The position numbers and the translations under genes were made by a program. Under the pieces are notes generated by a model. That model was not told the origin of the DNA, did no database searches, and saw only the letters and a program-made list of their open reading frames with translations. Positions 23,767-32,136 of a DNA stretch of 64,000 bases are shown one piece after another (position 1 is the first letter of the stretch; the number at the start of each line of letters is the position of its first letter). Source of the stretch: Bacteroidota bacterium (GTDB lineage Bacteria; Bacteroidota; Bacteroidia; Bacteroidales; UBA1715); contig WQTX01000003.1 in the NCBI GenBank assembly GCA_009786075.1, positions 1 to 64,000 on the forward strand. Direction: 5' to 3'.

Positions 23767-26160
23767 TTATTTTTTTCTAAATAATCGAAACCGTTTTTTC
23801 GTTTTATCATCATTATAAGAATAATATCCATACCCAAAACCATACCCGTAGCCGTAACCATATTGCGAATAGCTATACCCTTGATAATTGTAGCCGTAGC
23901 GAGCCGTAATTATTTCAATGGCATTGAGTACAATTGAAAGATTATCAATATTATTTTTGTTTTTTATATAATTCACGTTGTTCAAGAAATTGCGTTTTGA
24001 AACATTGGCACGTACAACGTAAATCGGCAAATCGGCACGTTTAAAACTAAAAATAGCATCGGAAACAATTCCAATTGGCGGTGTGTCGATTATAATTACA
24101 TCGTATTCGGTTTTCAAATCGTGTAATAGTTTATCGAAATTTTCGGAATTGGCAAGTTCGGCAGGGTTTGGCGGAACGGGTCCCGAAGTGAGAATATCGA
24201 AATTTTCCAATTCAGTTTTTATAATACAATCTTTGTAATTATCAACACCTATAAGTATGGTACTTAGTCCTTTTTTATTTTCGGCTTTAAACGAAAGATG
24301 CACTTTTGGCTTACGCAAATCCATATCGAGTAGAATTACCCGTTTGTTGTTGAACGATATAACACCTCCTAAATTGATGGCAATAAAAGTTTTTCCTTCT
24401 GCCGGAATGGTTGAACTTATGGCTATAACTTTGGGGTAGGTGTCGGTTTGTTGTATAAATTCCAAATTGGAGCGTAGCGTGCGAAACGCTTCGGTAATAA
24501 TCGAATCGGTTTTATTTTCAACCGTAAAACGCTGAATTTTATTTACATGCGGTGTTGTAGGAATAAGTCCGCTAACCGGAGCATCGGTATATTTTGTAAT
24601 ATCGCTGAGTGTTGTTATTTCATTGTAAAGTATATAGCGCACAAACGTGAGGAGTCCTATTACAAAAAGACAAATAATAAAACAAATTGCTACAACACTC
24701 GATAGAATAGGAGCAATGGGTGTTTTGGGAGGATTTGCACGTTGTAAAATCACGCTGTTGCTTATGTTCCCGGCTTTTGAAATCAAATATTCGGCACGTT
24801 TTGCAATCAATTCGTCGTAGTAATTTTGGTTGATTGAATGTATGCGGGCAAGTTTTGAAAATTCCGTTTCGTCAAAATTGATTTCGCCGGTGTGGTTCAA
24901 AGCGTTGAGGCTTGCCAATTTTTCACGTAATTGGCGGTTATTGTTTTTTATAAATTGTTGCAGCAATTCGCGTTGTTCGACAATTTGCTTGTCTATAATT
25001 TTTATTTTTTGGTTTTCAGGAGTAACGGTCATCAATAGTTCCGAACGTTGTTTTTGCAGTTGGTCTATGCCGTTCAAAAAATTCAAAAGCAACGTTTCGG
25101 CGTTTGTGCCGGCAAGCAAAGCCGTCAGTTCGCTTGTGTTGAGCGTGTTGGTGGAGTTGAGTTCGTTTGTAAGTCGCTGTAACGACGAAAGTTGCGCTTG
25201 GTAATTTTCTATTTCTTGGCGAGTTTTGCTGTCGAAAAGCAGCGACGATTTGTTCAAAGCCGCTGTTCCGGTAATGTTGTGTGCTTTTTTGAAATTCGAA
25301 AGTTCCCTTTCCGATTCGCCGAGTTTGTCGTACACAATTTTAAGTTGTTCTTCTATAAAATCAAGTACTTTGAGCGCACGTTCCTGTTTTTTTTCAACAT
25401 CGTAAATCAAAAACATTTCGCTTATAGTGTTCACAATGTCGGCTGTTTTTTGCGGATTGAAATTTGTGTATGAAATTTGTATGGTATTAGCATCGCTGTT
25501 CAAAATTGAAATCTGCAATTTGGTGTCAATATGCTTTTTAAATGCAGTTTCGTCATCATATCGTATAAAAAAGAAATTGTTTGCCGGTTCAAAAAAAGCG
25601 TCTTCATTTACTATATTTACATAAATTTTTGCTCCCGAAATTTGTTGCCATGTATTGCGCTCAATTTGTGTGCTAATTTCATTTTTGCCGTCAATTGAGT
25701 AAGTTAATTCCACCAATTTTGTTTTTTTATTAATGCTTACATAAATAGGCCGGTTGTAAAAACTTGATTGAATTTCGTCGAGTTCTACAAAAAAAGGAGC
25801 GCTGTTGTAGAATTCCGATGTTAAAACATTTCCTTTGGAATAATAGCCGGTGTAAAGATTGAGTTTTGTAAGCGTACGTTTCAAGAATTCTTGCGAACGC
25901 AGCAATTCAATGGTAGTTGAAAGCGAATTTCTACCGTAAAGATTTTCGGTTTTTAAAAAATCGTTAGTCTGCTCATTATTGATTTGAATAACGGTAAATG
26001 CTTGATACTTGGGCTGTGTATAACGCAAATAAAGAAAAGTGCCGCCAATTCCCAAAAGAATGATAGCAATATAAAAAATAAGATTTAATTTTATAACGTG
26101 TATAAATTTCCCAAATTCAAAGGTGTCGTTTAAAACCGGTATATGTTTTTGCTTTGCCAT
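23767..26160 (-). CDS. wzc: Wzc-like polysaccharide co-polymerase / tyrosine autokinase
   Basis: 797 residues. N-terminal Wzz domain with a membrane helix (FYIAIILLGIGGTFLYLRY), a long periplasmic coiled-coil region, a second helix (VVAICFIICLFVIGLLTF), and a cytoplasmic BY-kinase domain with Walker A (STIPAEGKTFIAIN, ~580), Walker A' (VILLDMDLRKPK) and Walker B (VIIIDTPPIG, ~690). The tail is unusually rich in Tyr and Gly (YGYGYGYGFGYGYYSY, ~755-780) and basic at the very end, the autophosphorylation cluster. With Wza immediately upstream it controls capsule chain length and export. A second wzc/wza pair lies at 42.8-46.0 kb. Confidence 0.93.
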   Translation of the reverse strand: MAKQKHIPVLNDTFEFGKFIHVIKLNLIFYIAIILLGIGGTFLYLRYTQPKYQAFTVIQINNEQTNDFLKTENLYGRNSLSTTIELLRSQEFLKRTLTKLNLYTGYYSKGNVLTSEFYNSAPFFVELDEIQSSFYNRPIYVSINKKTKLVELTYSIDGKNEISTQIERNTWQQISGAKIYVNIVNEDAFFEPANNFFFIRYDDETAFKKHIDTKLQISILNSDANTIQISYTNFNPQKTADIVNTISEMFLIYDVEKKQERALKVLDFIEEQLKIVYDKLGESERELSNFKKAHNITGTAALNKSSLLFDSKTRQEIENYQAQLSSLQRLTNELNSTNTLNTSELTALLAGTNAETLLLNFLNGIDQLQKQRSELLMTVTPENQKIKIIDKQIVEQRELLQQFIKNNNRQLREKLASLNALNHTGEINFDETEFSKLARIHSINQNYYDELIAKRAEYLISKAGNISNSVILQRANPPKTPIAPILSSVVAICFIICLFVIGLLTFVRYILYNEITTLSDITKYTDAPVSGLIPTTPHVNKIQRFTVENKTDSIITEAFRTLRSNLEFIQQTDTYPKVIAISSTIPAEGKTFIAINLGGVISFNNKRVILLDMDLRKPKVHLSFKAENKKGLSTILIGVDNYKDCIIKTELENFDILTSGPVPPNPAELANSENFDKLLHDLKTEYDVIIIDTPPIGIVSDAIFSFKRADLPIYVVRANVSKRNFLNNVNYIKNKNNIDNLSIVLNAIEIITARYGYNYQGYSYSQYGYGYGYGFGYGYYSYNDDKTKKRFRLFRKK

Positions 26161-26174
26161 AGATTAAATTTTTA

Positions 26175-26281
26175 CCCCTAATCCCCTAAAGGGGACTTTG
26201 GCTTTGTGGTTTAATTCGTTATTTATCACTTTTTTACAACGTTTATTTCTTCTTTCTCCCCCTTTAGGGGGTGGGGGGTGA
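26175..26281. repeat. palindromic element A3 (degenerate)
   Basis: CCCCTAATCCCC...AGGGGACTTT at the left and CTCCCCCTTTAGGGGGTGGGGGG at the right enclose an AT-rich core in the gap between the Wza stop (26284) and the Wzc start (26160). Relative to transcription the two end types are swapped compared with A1, A5, A6 and A7. Confidence 0.65.
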
Positions 26282-26283
26282 AT

Positions 26284-27054
26284 TTACTTATTTCCAAACA
26301 CCGAATATACAAGTACTGCCGACGAGAATAAAACCACAATGGGCTGAATTTCAGCTAAAATTTTCCTCGTGTATCGCGGACGAGCATCTACATACACAAT
26401 ATCATTTGCCTGCAATATAAAATTTGCTTTTTTAAATTCTTCCAATTTGCGCACATTATAATTGTACACCGAAGGGTTGGTATTGTCGCCTCGTATGAGT
26501 TTTATTTTGTACGATTTACTGTTTTCGGTAAGTCCGCCCGATTGCGCGATTGCTTCCAAAAGTGTGATGCCATCTTCGGGCACAGCTACACGAACGCCTT
26601 TTGTACCTCCTTCAAAAAACATAATAACCGTACGGTTGACAATATTAATTTTCACAAACGGCTCTTGATAATAGATGCTTAGTTTTTTCTCTAAAATTAC
26701 TTCGGCAGAATCTTTGCTCAGTCCGCCAAGTTTGATTAAACCGATAGTTGGAATTTTTACCGTACTGTCTTGGCGTATCATGTAGGTTATGGTATTGTTA
26801 GTATTGCTACTGCCACCTCTCGCAGCATTTTCGGGATTGCTGAAAAATTCCAACAAATTAGTGCCGTTGTTGGTACTCATTATTATTTGCAACTGGTCGA
26901 AAGGTTGCAAAATAGTCGATTTTTTTGTGTGAGTAAACGAGTTGAAAACAAAATCTTTTTCTGTTTCAAACATAACGGTAGGCGTGAGTACTTTACACGA
27001 AAACAGTGCGCTTGCGAGCAGCACAAAAAGAATGCTTTTGTAAAAATGTGTCAT
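26284..27054 (-). CDS. wza: Wza-like polysaccharide export lipoprotein
   Basis: 256 residues: lipoprotein signal (LLASALFSCKVLTP), Poly_export domain (ILQPFDQLQIIMS...YMIRQDSTVKIPTIGLIKLGGLSKDSAEVILEKKL), one SLBB domain (KGVRVAVPEDGITLLEAIAQSGGLTENSKSYKIKLIRG), and a C-terminal hydrophobic segment (IVVLFSSAVLVYSVFG). It is shorter than E. coli Wza (about 380 aa), as usual in Bacteroidetes, and would form the outer-membrane export channel with Wzc. A TATGTTTG -7 box lies 20 nt upstream (27074-27081). Confidence 0.9.
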   Translation of the reverse strand: MTHFYKSILFVLLASALFSCKVLTPTVMFETEKDFVFNSFTHTKKSTILQPFDQLQIIMSTNNGTNLLEFFSNPENAARGGSSNTNNTITYMIRQDSTVKIPTIGLIKLGGLSKDSAEVILEKKLSIYYQEPFVKINIVNRTVIMFFEGGTKGVRVAVPEDGITLLEAIAQSGGLTENSKSYKIKLIRGDNTNPSVYNYNVRKLEEFKKANFILQANDIVYVDARPRYTRKILAEIQPIVVLFSSAVLVYSVFGNK

Positions 27055-27128
27055 GTGTGGTTAAAGTTTGCCACAAACATACAAATAATTAGCAATTAAC
27101 AATAACAATTACCGATTATTTTAGAGAA

Positions 27129-27232
27129 CGAGTTGACAAGTTGACAAGTTAACAAGTTGACGAGGAAACAAGTTGACGAGGGTGGTAGAGTAGTGCCTTG
27201 TCAACTTGTTTACTCGTTAACTCGTCAACTTT
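27129..27232. repeat. GTTGACAAGTT word-built inverted-repeat spacer
   Basis: The words GTTGACAAGTT and GTTGACGAGG are repeated on the left and their complements (TTGTCAACTTGTTT, ACTCGTCAACTTTTT) on the right, giving a long imperfect hairpin between the GT4 stop and the Wza start. The right arm contains the last codons (KLTS) and stop of the GT4 gene. Confidence 0.7.
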
Positions 27233-28485
27233 TTATACAATCTGTCCATATCATTGCACAATCGTTGATATGAAAATTGTTGTATGGAATGATTTTGAGA
27301 TTCCTGCGCCATTGTTTTTCGCAGATTTTCATTGTTTATAAGCGATAAAAGTTTTTCGCTAAATTCTTCTGTATCAAGCGAAGAGAGTAGGGCTGTTTTG
27401 TTTTCAACAACAATATCTTGAATGCCGCCTACGTTGGTGCTTACAATTGGTTTTCCGGCGGCTTGTGCTTCAATTAAACTTACGGGCGTGCCTTCGTTGA
27501 ACGATGTAAGGCAAATAATATCAAGTCCGGAAACGGCACGGTCTATATCGTGAATCCATGATGTGAACGTTATTAATTGCTCGGAGATTCCAAGTGATTT
27601 GCAATGATTTTCCAAATTCTGCCGTTCTTCGCCGTCGCCAATAATAAATGCTCGAATTGGTTGTGAAGTTTTTTGTGCGCAATTGTGAATGGCATCAATG
27701 AATAACTTGTGATTTTTTATAGGAGCTAATCGCCCTATAATTCCAATGGCTATAATATCTTCCAAAAAGCCCGTCATTCCTGCGAAGGCAGGAATCTCCT
27801 CGGAAAAGCACTTTTGTTTATCAGGAGATTGACTTCGTCGAGGGCTTTGCCGTTCCTGCCTTCGCAGGAATGACGCAGAGAGCTGATACTGCTGGCGAAA
27901 GTTGGCTCGTTTTTCGTCTTGATTTTCGGTAAATTTGCGCAAATCGAAACCAAGTGGAATGACGTGAATTTTTTCAGGTTTGCAAATTTTATACACCGTT
28001 CCCAAATCGTGTTTTTGCGTTTCGGAAATTGCCACGATTGCCGTGCTTAATCGAGCTAAAAATCGTTCAATAAGAATAAAAATTTTTGTTTTTGTTTTTC
28101 CAAAATAGGAGTGAAACACGTGTCCATGAAAGGTGTGCACAATTATTGGTACACCACAATACCATGCCGCCAATCGCCCCAATGCACCGGCTTTGGCAGC
28201 GTGTGTGTGCACAATGTCGGGTTTTTCTTGGCGAATAATTTTTACAATTGCGCGCCATGCGGCAATATCGCCGAAAATGCCAATGCTCCGTTTCATAGAG
28301 GGTAGTAGCGTATAGGGAATGTTCATCTGTTGCAAAAGAAATTCCGAATCGCTTTCGCTTTCGTCTTTTTCGCCGCCAACGAGAATAGTGGTATATTCTT
28401 CGGGCAAATATTTGCTCAAATACGCAGCATTGTGCATAGGTCCGCCAAGGTTGAAACGGTTGAGTATGCGAAGGATTTTTGGCAT
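27217..28485 (-). CDS. GT4-family glycosyltransferase carrying a repeat-derived insertion
   Basis: 422 residues from ATG 28485. GT-B fold: N-terminal domain with FNLGGPMHNAAYLSKYL and IVHTHAAKAGALGRLAAW, C-terminal nucleotide-sugar domain with IGIIGRLAPIKNHKLFIDA, FIIGDGEE, SFNEGTPVSLIEAQAAGKPIVSTNVGG (the EX7E-like motif). Residues about 204-239 are foreign: they are encoded by a palindromic element (27772-27875) inserted in frame in the linker between the two domains (QERQSPRRSQSPDKQK... IPAFAGMTG). The enzyme may tolerate it because it lies in the hinge. The C-terminal codons also sit in a spacer repeat. A stretch of 26 codons before ATG 28485 lies in another repeat and was excluded. Confidence 0.88.
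   Translation of the reverse strand: MPKILRILNRFNLGGPMHNAAYLSKYLPEEYTTILVGGEKDESESDSEFLLQQMNIPYTLLPSMKRSIGIFGDIAAWRAIVKIIRQEKPDIVHTHAAKAGALGRLAAWYCGVPIIVHTFHGHVFHSYFGKTKTKIFILIERFLARLSTAIVAISETQKHDLGTVYKICKPEKIHVIPLGFDLRKFTENQDEKRANFRQQYQLSASFLRRQERQSPRRSQSPDKQKCFSEEIPAFAGMTGFLEDIIAIGIIGRLAPIKNHKLFIDAIHNCAQKTSQPIRAFIIGDGEERQNLENHCKSLGISEQLITFTSWIHDIDRAVSGLDIICLTSFNEGTPVSLIEAQAAGKPIVSTNVGGIQDIVVENKTALLSSLDTEEFSEKLLSLINNENLRKTMAQESQNHSIQQFSYQRLCNDMDRLYKKLTS
27772..27875. repeat. CGTCATTCCTGCGAAGGCAGG element inside a coding sequence
   Basis: Left arm from 27772 and right arm ending at 27875 match the intergenic element at 20103-20182; the loop is longer here and contains GACTTCGTCGAGGGCTTTG, a word also found in other spacers. 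The length keeps the host frame open. Confidence 0.85.
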
Positions 28486-28502
28486 TTTATTAGATAATTT
28501 AG

Positions 28503-28580
28503 AACGCAGATGACACGGATAACGCGGATTTATACGGATAAAACGATTAGAAATCTGTGTCAATCCGTGTCATCTGCGTT
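28503..28580. repeat. AACGCAGATGACACGGAT inverted repeat
   Basis: An 18-nt arm AACGCAGATGACACGGAT (28503-28520) and its complement ATCCGTGTCATCTGCGTT (28563-28580) enclose AT-rich DNA with further small inverted words, between the tRNA terminator and the GT4 start. Confidence 0.75.
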
Positions 28581-28621
28581 ATTCGCGTTCTCATTTGTTT
28601 TGAAAAAACATTAAACAGAAA

Positions 28622-28645
28622 GAGACGTAGCACGCTACGTCTCTA
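28622..28645 (-). terminator. terminator of the tRNA-Arg gene
   Basis: On the minus strand GAGACGTAGC pairs with GCTACGTCTC across a two-base loop, followed by TTTCTGTTTAATG and then TTTTTTC, 7 nt after the tRNA end. Confidence 0.7.
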
Positions 28646-28651
28646 CTTTTG

Positions 28652-28724
28652 TGACTCCGGGAAGACTCGAACCCCCAACCTTCTGATCCGTAGTCAGATG
28701 CACTATCCATTATGCTACGGAGCC
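28652..28724 (-). tRNA. tRNA-Arg (ACG)
   Basis: A full 73-nt cloverleaf reads on the minus strand: acceptor GGCTCCG with CGGAGTC (one G-U pair), D arm with AATGGATAGTGC, anticodon stem CTGA/TCAG around loop CTACGGA giving anticodon ACG, T arm GGGGGTTCGAGTC. The discriminator is A and CCA is not encoded. ACG reads CGN Arg codons after conversion to inosine. Confidence 0.95.
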
Positions 28725-28740
28725 ATTGCTTAAAGCGGTG

Positions 28741-28770
28741 CAAATATACGGCTTTTTTTTTATATGCAAA
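28741..28770 (-). promoter_or_regulatory. promoter of tRNA-Arg
   Basis: TTTG (28767-28770), an 18-nt spacer and TATATTTG (28741-28748) on the minus strand, ending 16 nt before the mature 5' end: a close match to the Bacteroidetes consensus. Confidence 0.75.
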
Positions 28771-28837
28771 TTTTTTAGTTAGGTTTTTATTCAAAGTGGT
28801 GTTTTCGGAATTATTTTGTATTGGTATATTGTCTGAA

Positions 28838-28945
28838 CACTTCGATACTTCGACTTCGCTCAGTAACCACTTCGCTCAGCGACCACCGCGATTTTTACAG
28901 AATTTGAAAGGCTTACAGGATTTTGGTAATTGAGCGAAGTCGAAA
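28838..28945. repeat. CTTCGCTCAG / CTGAGCGAAG repeat region
   Basis: ACTTCGACTTCGCTCAGTAACC and ACTTCGCTCAGCGACC stand in tandem, and TTGAGCGAAGTCGAAAT (28930-28945) is the inverted counterpart. Related words are at 29793-29846, 32080-32120 and nested in the element at 37724-37751. Apart from these repeats and the promoter at 28979, the gap between the tRNA and the SIMPL gene holds nothing I recognise. Confidence 0.65.
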
Positions 28946-28978
28946 TTTATCTTGCAATTCTTAAAAATTGTGCAAAAA

Positions 28979-29010
28979 TTGTGGTTCAAGACAAAAAATT
29001 AATACATTTG
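28979..29010 (+). promoter_or_regulatory. promoter of the SIMPL gene (repeat copy 2 of 2)
   Basis: TTG at 28979-28981 and TACATTTG at 29003-29010 (21-nt spacer), inside a ~60-bp sequence (28949-29010) shared with 575-635. The ATG lies 26 nt downstream of the -7 box. Confidence 0.7.
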
Positions 29011-29035
29011 CTCAAATTACTAACACATTATTATT

Positions 29036-29770
29036 ATGAAAAGAACAATTTTTATCGGATTATTACTATTAATTTTTGTAAGTTGTAAAACTACAACGAT
29101 ACAGGAAACACAACAAAACACCGTCTCAGTTTCGGGAATCGGCATGGTGCAAGCCACGCCCGATATGGTGCTGCTCAGGGTTAGTTTTTCGCACACTGCG
29201 CCTACTACAAAAGAGGCAAAAAAAGTGCTCAACCAAACTATGCAACAAATTGTGGAAATTGTAAAAGCCGAGGGTGTTGACGAAAAATACATAAAAACCA
29301 CATCGCTCAATTACAGTGAAGCTAATGATTGGCGCAACGGACGCCCTGTGCGAATAGGGCAAAGAGCTTCTCAGTCGCTTGCCATACAAATAACCGATAT
29401 AATAAACAACCCCGAACGTTTTTCGGCAGTAATTGATAAAGTTACCGCCATAGAAAAAGTGGGAATCAATAATATAACGTTCGACATTGAAAATAAAACC
29501 GAATTATTCCGTCAAAGTAGAGAATTAGCGTTCCAAAAAGCACAGGAAAAAGCTGAACAATATGCCAAACTTTCGGGACAAAAACTTGGCAAAGCTCTTA
29601 CAATTACCGAAACTTCAAATAGTGATGTTGCGCAAATTCATTCATCGGGAAACATTGTAAGAGCAAACTATATGTATGAATCCGATAATGCGACTGATTT
29701 TAAATTTGAACTTCCAAGTGGCGAACAAGGCGTAGCATTAGAAGTGAACGTTACATTTTTGTTAGAATAA
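29036..29770 (+). CDS. SIMPL-domain (DUF541) lipoprotein
   Basis: 244 residues: lipoprotein signal (LLLIFVSCKTTT) and a single SIMPL domain starting VSVSGIGMVQATPDMVLLRVSFSH, with the repeated alternation of helices and strands ending VALEVNVTFLLE. SIMPL proteins are periplasmic, stress-related and of poorly defined activity. Similarity spans the whole mature chain. No operon partner is obvious; the next gene starts 153 nt later beyond a repeat-rich spacer. Confidence 0.85.
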   Translation: MKRTIFIGLLLLIFVSCKTTTIQETQQNTVSVSGIGMVQATPDMVLLRVSFSHTAPTTKEAKKVLNQTMQQIVEIVKAEGVDEKYIKTTSLNYSEANDWRNGRPVRIGQRASQSLAIQITDIINNPERFSAVIDKVTAIEKVGINNITFDIENKTELFRQSRELAFQKAQEKAEQYAKLSGQKLGKALTITETSNSDVAQIHSSGNIVRANYMYESDNATDFKFELPSGEQGVALEVNVTFLLE

Positions 29771-29792
29771 TACGTATGGCTTCGGCTCTGCT

Positions 29793-29923
29793 TAGCCACC
29801 GCCAACCGGTCGTTGAGCGGAGTCGAACGGCGAAACCCTCAACAAAGTTAAACGACATTTTTAATATATTTCAGTTACCCCATTATTCAATTACTCAATT
29901 ATTCAGTTATTCAATTATTCAAC
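29793..29923. repeat. repeat-rich spacer before GGGPS
   Basis: 29793-29846 holds CGTTGAGCGGAGTCGAACGG-type words; 29873-29921 is built of the tandem words CAATTATTCAGTTATT and CAATTACTCAATT, ending 3 nt before the ATG. No gene seen. Confidence 0.55.
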
Positions 29924-30640
29924 ATGATATACCAACAACTCTCCAACCACAAACGCAAGCATTTAGCACTTTTAATCGACCCCGACAAACACACGCCCGA
30001 TTCGTTGATAGCCATTGCCAAGCGAGCCGAAAGTTGCGGAGTGCCGTTTATATTTATAGGTGGCAGTTTAATTCAAAGTGATTTGGCGCAAGCGGTGCGC
30101 ACTATAAAAACACAATTTACCCGTCCGGTTATTTTGTTTCCGGGCAGTGTCAATCATGTAACACCCGAAGTCGATGCGTTATTGTTTTTATCGCTTATTT
30201 CGGGGCGTAATGCGGAATTTCTTATTGGAAATCAGGTTATTGCAGCACCGTTGATAAAACAAGCCGGCATTGAAGTTATTCCCACCGGCTATATTTTGGT
30301 AGAAGGCGGCGCGAGCACTTCGGTAGAATATATGAGCAACACGCGCCCCATTCCCGCCGCAAAAACCGATATTGCAGTGGCAACGGCACTTGCCGGTGAA
30401 ATGTTGGGTATGAAATTACTCTATTTAGAAGCCGGAAGCGGAGCTGTAAATTCGGTGCCATCGGCTATGATACAAGCTATAAAACTTCAATGCAACATTC
30501 CACTGATTGTGGGCGGCGGTATTCGCTCGGTCAGCGATTTGCAACGAGTGTTTGCCGCAGGCGCAAATATTGCCGTGGTGGGAACAAGTATTGAGAAAAC
30601 ACCGGAACTTCTTGATGAGATGATGAAGGTAGCCCCCTAA
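29924..30640 (+). CDS. geranylgeranylglyceryl phosphate synthase (PcrB-like)
   Basis: 238 residues of the GGGPS TIM barrel: HLALLIDPDKHTP, IFIGGSLI, PVILFPGSVNHVTPEVDALLFLSLISGRN, YLEAGSGA and IVGGGIRSVSDLQRVFAAGANIAVVGTSIE, which bind G1P and the prenyl donor. This is the bacterial group II enzyme of Bacteroidetes, thought to make ether-linked prenylglycerol phosphate. The last two codons and stop (GCC CCC TAA) are supplied by the first bases of a palindromic element at 30631, so the native C-terminus has probably been replaced. Confidence 0.9.
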   Translation: MIYQQLSNHKRKHLALLIDPDKHTPDSLIAIAKRAESCGVPFIFIGGSLIQSDLAQAVRTIKTQFTRPVILFPGSVNHVTPEVDALLFLSLISGRNAEFLIGNQVIAAPLIKQAGIEVIPTGYILVEGGASTSVEYMSNTRPIPAAKTDIAVATALAGEMLGMKLLYLEAGSGAVNSVPSAMIQAIKLQCNIPLIVGGGIRSVSDLQRVFAAGANIAVVGTSIEKTPELLDEMMKVAP

Positions 30641-30797
30641 ATCCCCCTCAAGGGGGACTTTCTGAAGCAATAGAAAGGAATAGCATGAACATAAAAGATG
30701 TAACACTAAATATTAAACACAGTTCCAAAGTCCCCCCTAAGGGGGATTTAGGGGGCTGTCTTTCTCCTCCCCTTGAGGGGGAGGCTGGGAGGGGGCT
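30631..30797 (+). repeat. stop-to-start palindromic element A4 with extra right end
   Basis: AGCCCCCT...AGGGGGCT (30631-30757) is a symmetric copy similar to A2; it is followed directly by a second end module CTCCTCCCCTTGAGGGGGAGG...AGGGGGCT (30758-30797). It contains the GGGPS stop codon, the MFS start codon (30685) and the first ~38 MFS codons. Confidence 0.85.
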
Positions 30798-32061
30798 TTC
30801 TCGCATATTCGACTCCTTCCAATATCGCAATTTCCGCTTGTACTTTATTGGGCAATGCCTTTCGCAAATTGGCACGTGGATGCAGCAAATTGCTATGGGG
30901 TGGCTTATTTACAGCCTTACCGGCGATGTTTTAATGCTCGGCACGGTTATGTTTCTTACGCAAATTCCTATGATGTTTCTCACGCCGTTTTTGAGCACTT
31001 TGGTCGATAGGTTTAATAAACGCAGTATTTTGTTGATAGAACAAAGTTGCGCTATGTGTTTGGCGGCAACGCTTGCTATTTTATTTTTTACCGGAGATAT
31101 TCAAATTTGGCACATTATGGTTTTGAGCGTATGCAGCGGCTGCATTAATGCCATTGATATGCCCACACGTCAGGCATTTTACATTACACTCGTACCACCC
31201 GAAAAATTGAGCAATGCCATTGCATTAAATTCGGCAATCATCAACAGTGCACGACTTTTAGGTCCCGCACTTGGCGGTTTGCTTATTCCCATAATCAGTG
31301 AAGGCGGGTGTTTTTTGCTCAATGCTGTGAGTTATGTGTGTGTGCTTATTGCTCTTGCGAAAATTGATTATGCACACGTGGTGCAATCAAATAAAAAATT
31401 CTCGATATTTTCGGATTTCAAAGAAGGAGTTTCATATATTTCTCATTCGGTACCCATTCGCACTTTGCTGATAACGGTTTCTATTTTTAGTTTTTGTGTT
31501 TTCACGTTTACAACTTTCGTTCCGGCTTATATAAAAGATATTTTGGGTGGCGATAGCCGTTATTTGGGATTTTTTATGAGTTGTTTCGGCATTGGTTCTT
31601 TTTCGGCAGCCATGTTTTTGGCGGCACGCAAAAGCGTACTTGGTTTGGGAAAAGTTGTAACTATTTGTATGTTAATGAGTTCTATTGTTGTTATTCCATT
31701 GTTTCATGTGCACATTATTTGGGTTGCGCTTATATTTGCCGTATTTCTCGGTTTTGGTTTGATTGGAACGGTAGCATCGTGCAACACTTTGATACAAACC
31801 ATTTTAACCCCCTCTATGCGTGGACGGGTTATGGGTTATTATTCCATGGGATTTCTTGGTTCGGGCGCACTGGGTAGTTTGTGGTGGGGCTGGGTAAGCA
31901 AATTCACAAGTTTACCGATTGCCATGGGCATAAGCGGCGGAATTTGTATTGTAGTTGCTGTTGTATTTGCCCGTTCGCTCCCTAAAATTCGTAAACACGC
32001 TCGTCCTATTTATGTTGAAAAAGGCATTATTCCTGAGATTGCCGAAGGAATTAGGGAATAG
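30685..32061 (+). CDS. MFS exporter with a repeat-encoded N-terminus
   Basis: 458 residues. From SRIFDSFQYRNFRLYFIGQ onward it is a standard 12-helix major facilitator of the EntS/DHA3-like type (GTWMQQIAMGWLIYSLTGDVLMLG, DRFNKRSILLIEQS, DMPTRQAFYITLVPPEKLSNAIALNS, RVMGYYSMGFLGSGALG). The first ~38 residues come from the palindromic element A4, including SPPLEGEAGRGLS. No ATG, GTG or TTG in frame lies between the element and the conserved part, so either the repeat-derived start is used or the native start was lost. Substrate unknown; such exporters handle siderophores or drugs. Confidence 0.85.
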   Translation: MNIKDVTLNIKHSSKVPPKGDLGGCLSPPLEGEAGRGLSRIFDSFQYRNFRLYFIGQCLSQIGTWMQQIAMGWLIYSLTGDVLMLGTVMFLTQIPMMFLTPFLSTLVDRFNKRSILLIEQSCAMCLAATLAILFFTGDIQIWHIMVLSVCSGCINAIDMPTRQAFYITLVPPEKLSNAIALNSAIINSARLLGPALGGLLIPIISEGGCFLLNAVSYVCVLIALAKIDYAHVVQSNKKFSIFSDFKEGVSYISHSVPIRTLLITVSIFSFCVFTFTTFVPAYIKDILGGDSRYLGFFMSCFGIGSFSAAMFLAARKSVLGLGKVVTICMLMSSIVVIPLFHVHIIWVALIFAVFLGFGLIGTVASCNTLIQTILTPSMRGRVMGYYSMGFLGSGALGSLWWGWVSKFTSLPIAMGISGGICIVVAVVFARSLPKIRKHARPIYVEKGIIPEIAEGIRE

Positions 32062-32136
32062 GGATTAGGAAACAAGGTTTTAGTTGACGAGGAACGGCGA
32101 AGCCCTTAACGAAGTTAAACAAGGAGTTAACCATTA

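Noticed and set aside
28622..28645. Palindrome after the tRNA considered as an attachment site
   Set aside because: No integrase and no repeated tRNA 3' end in the window; position and T-rich flank fit a terminator.
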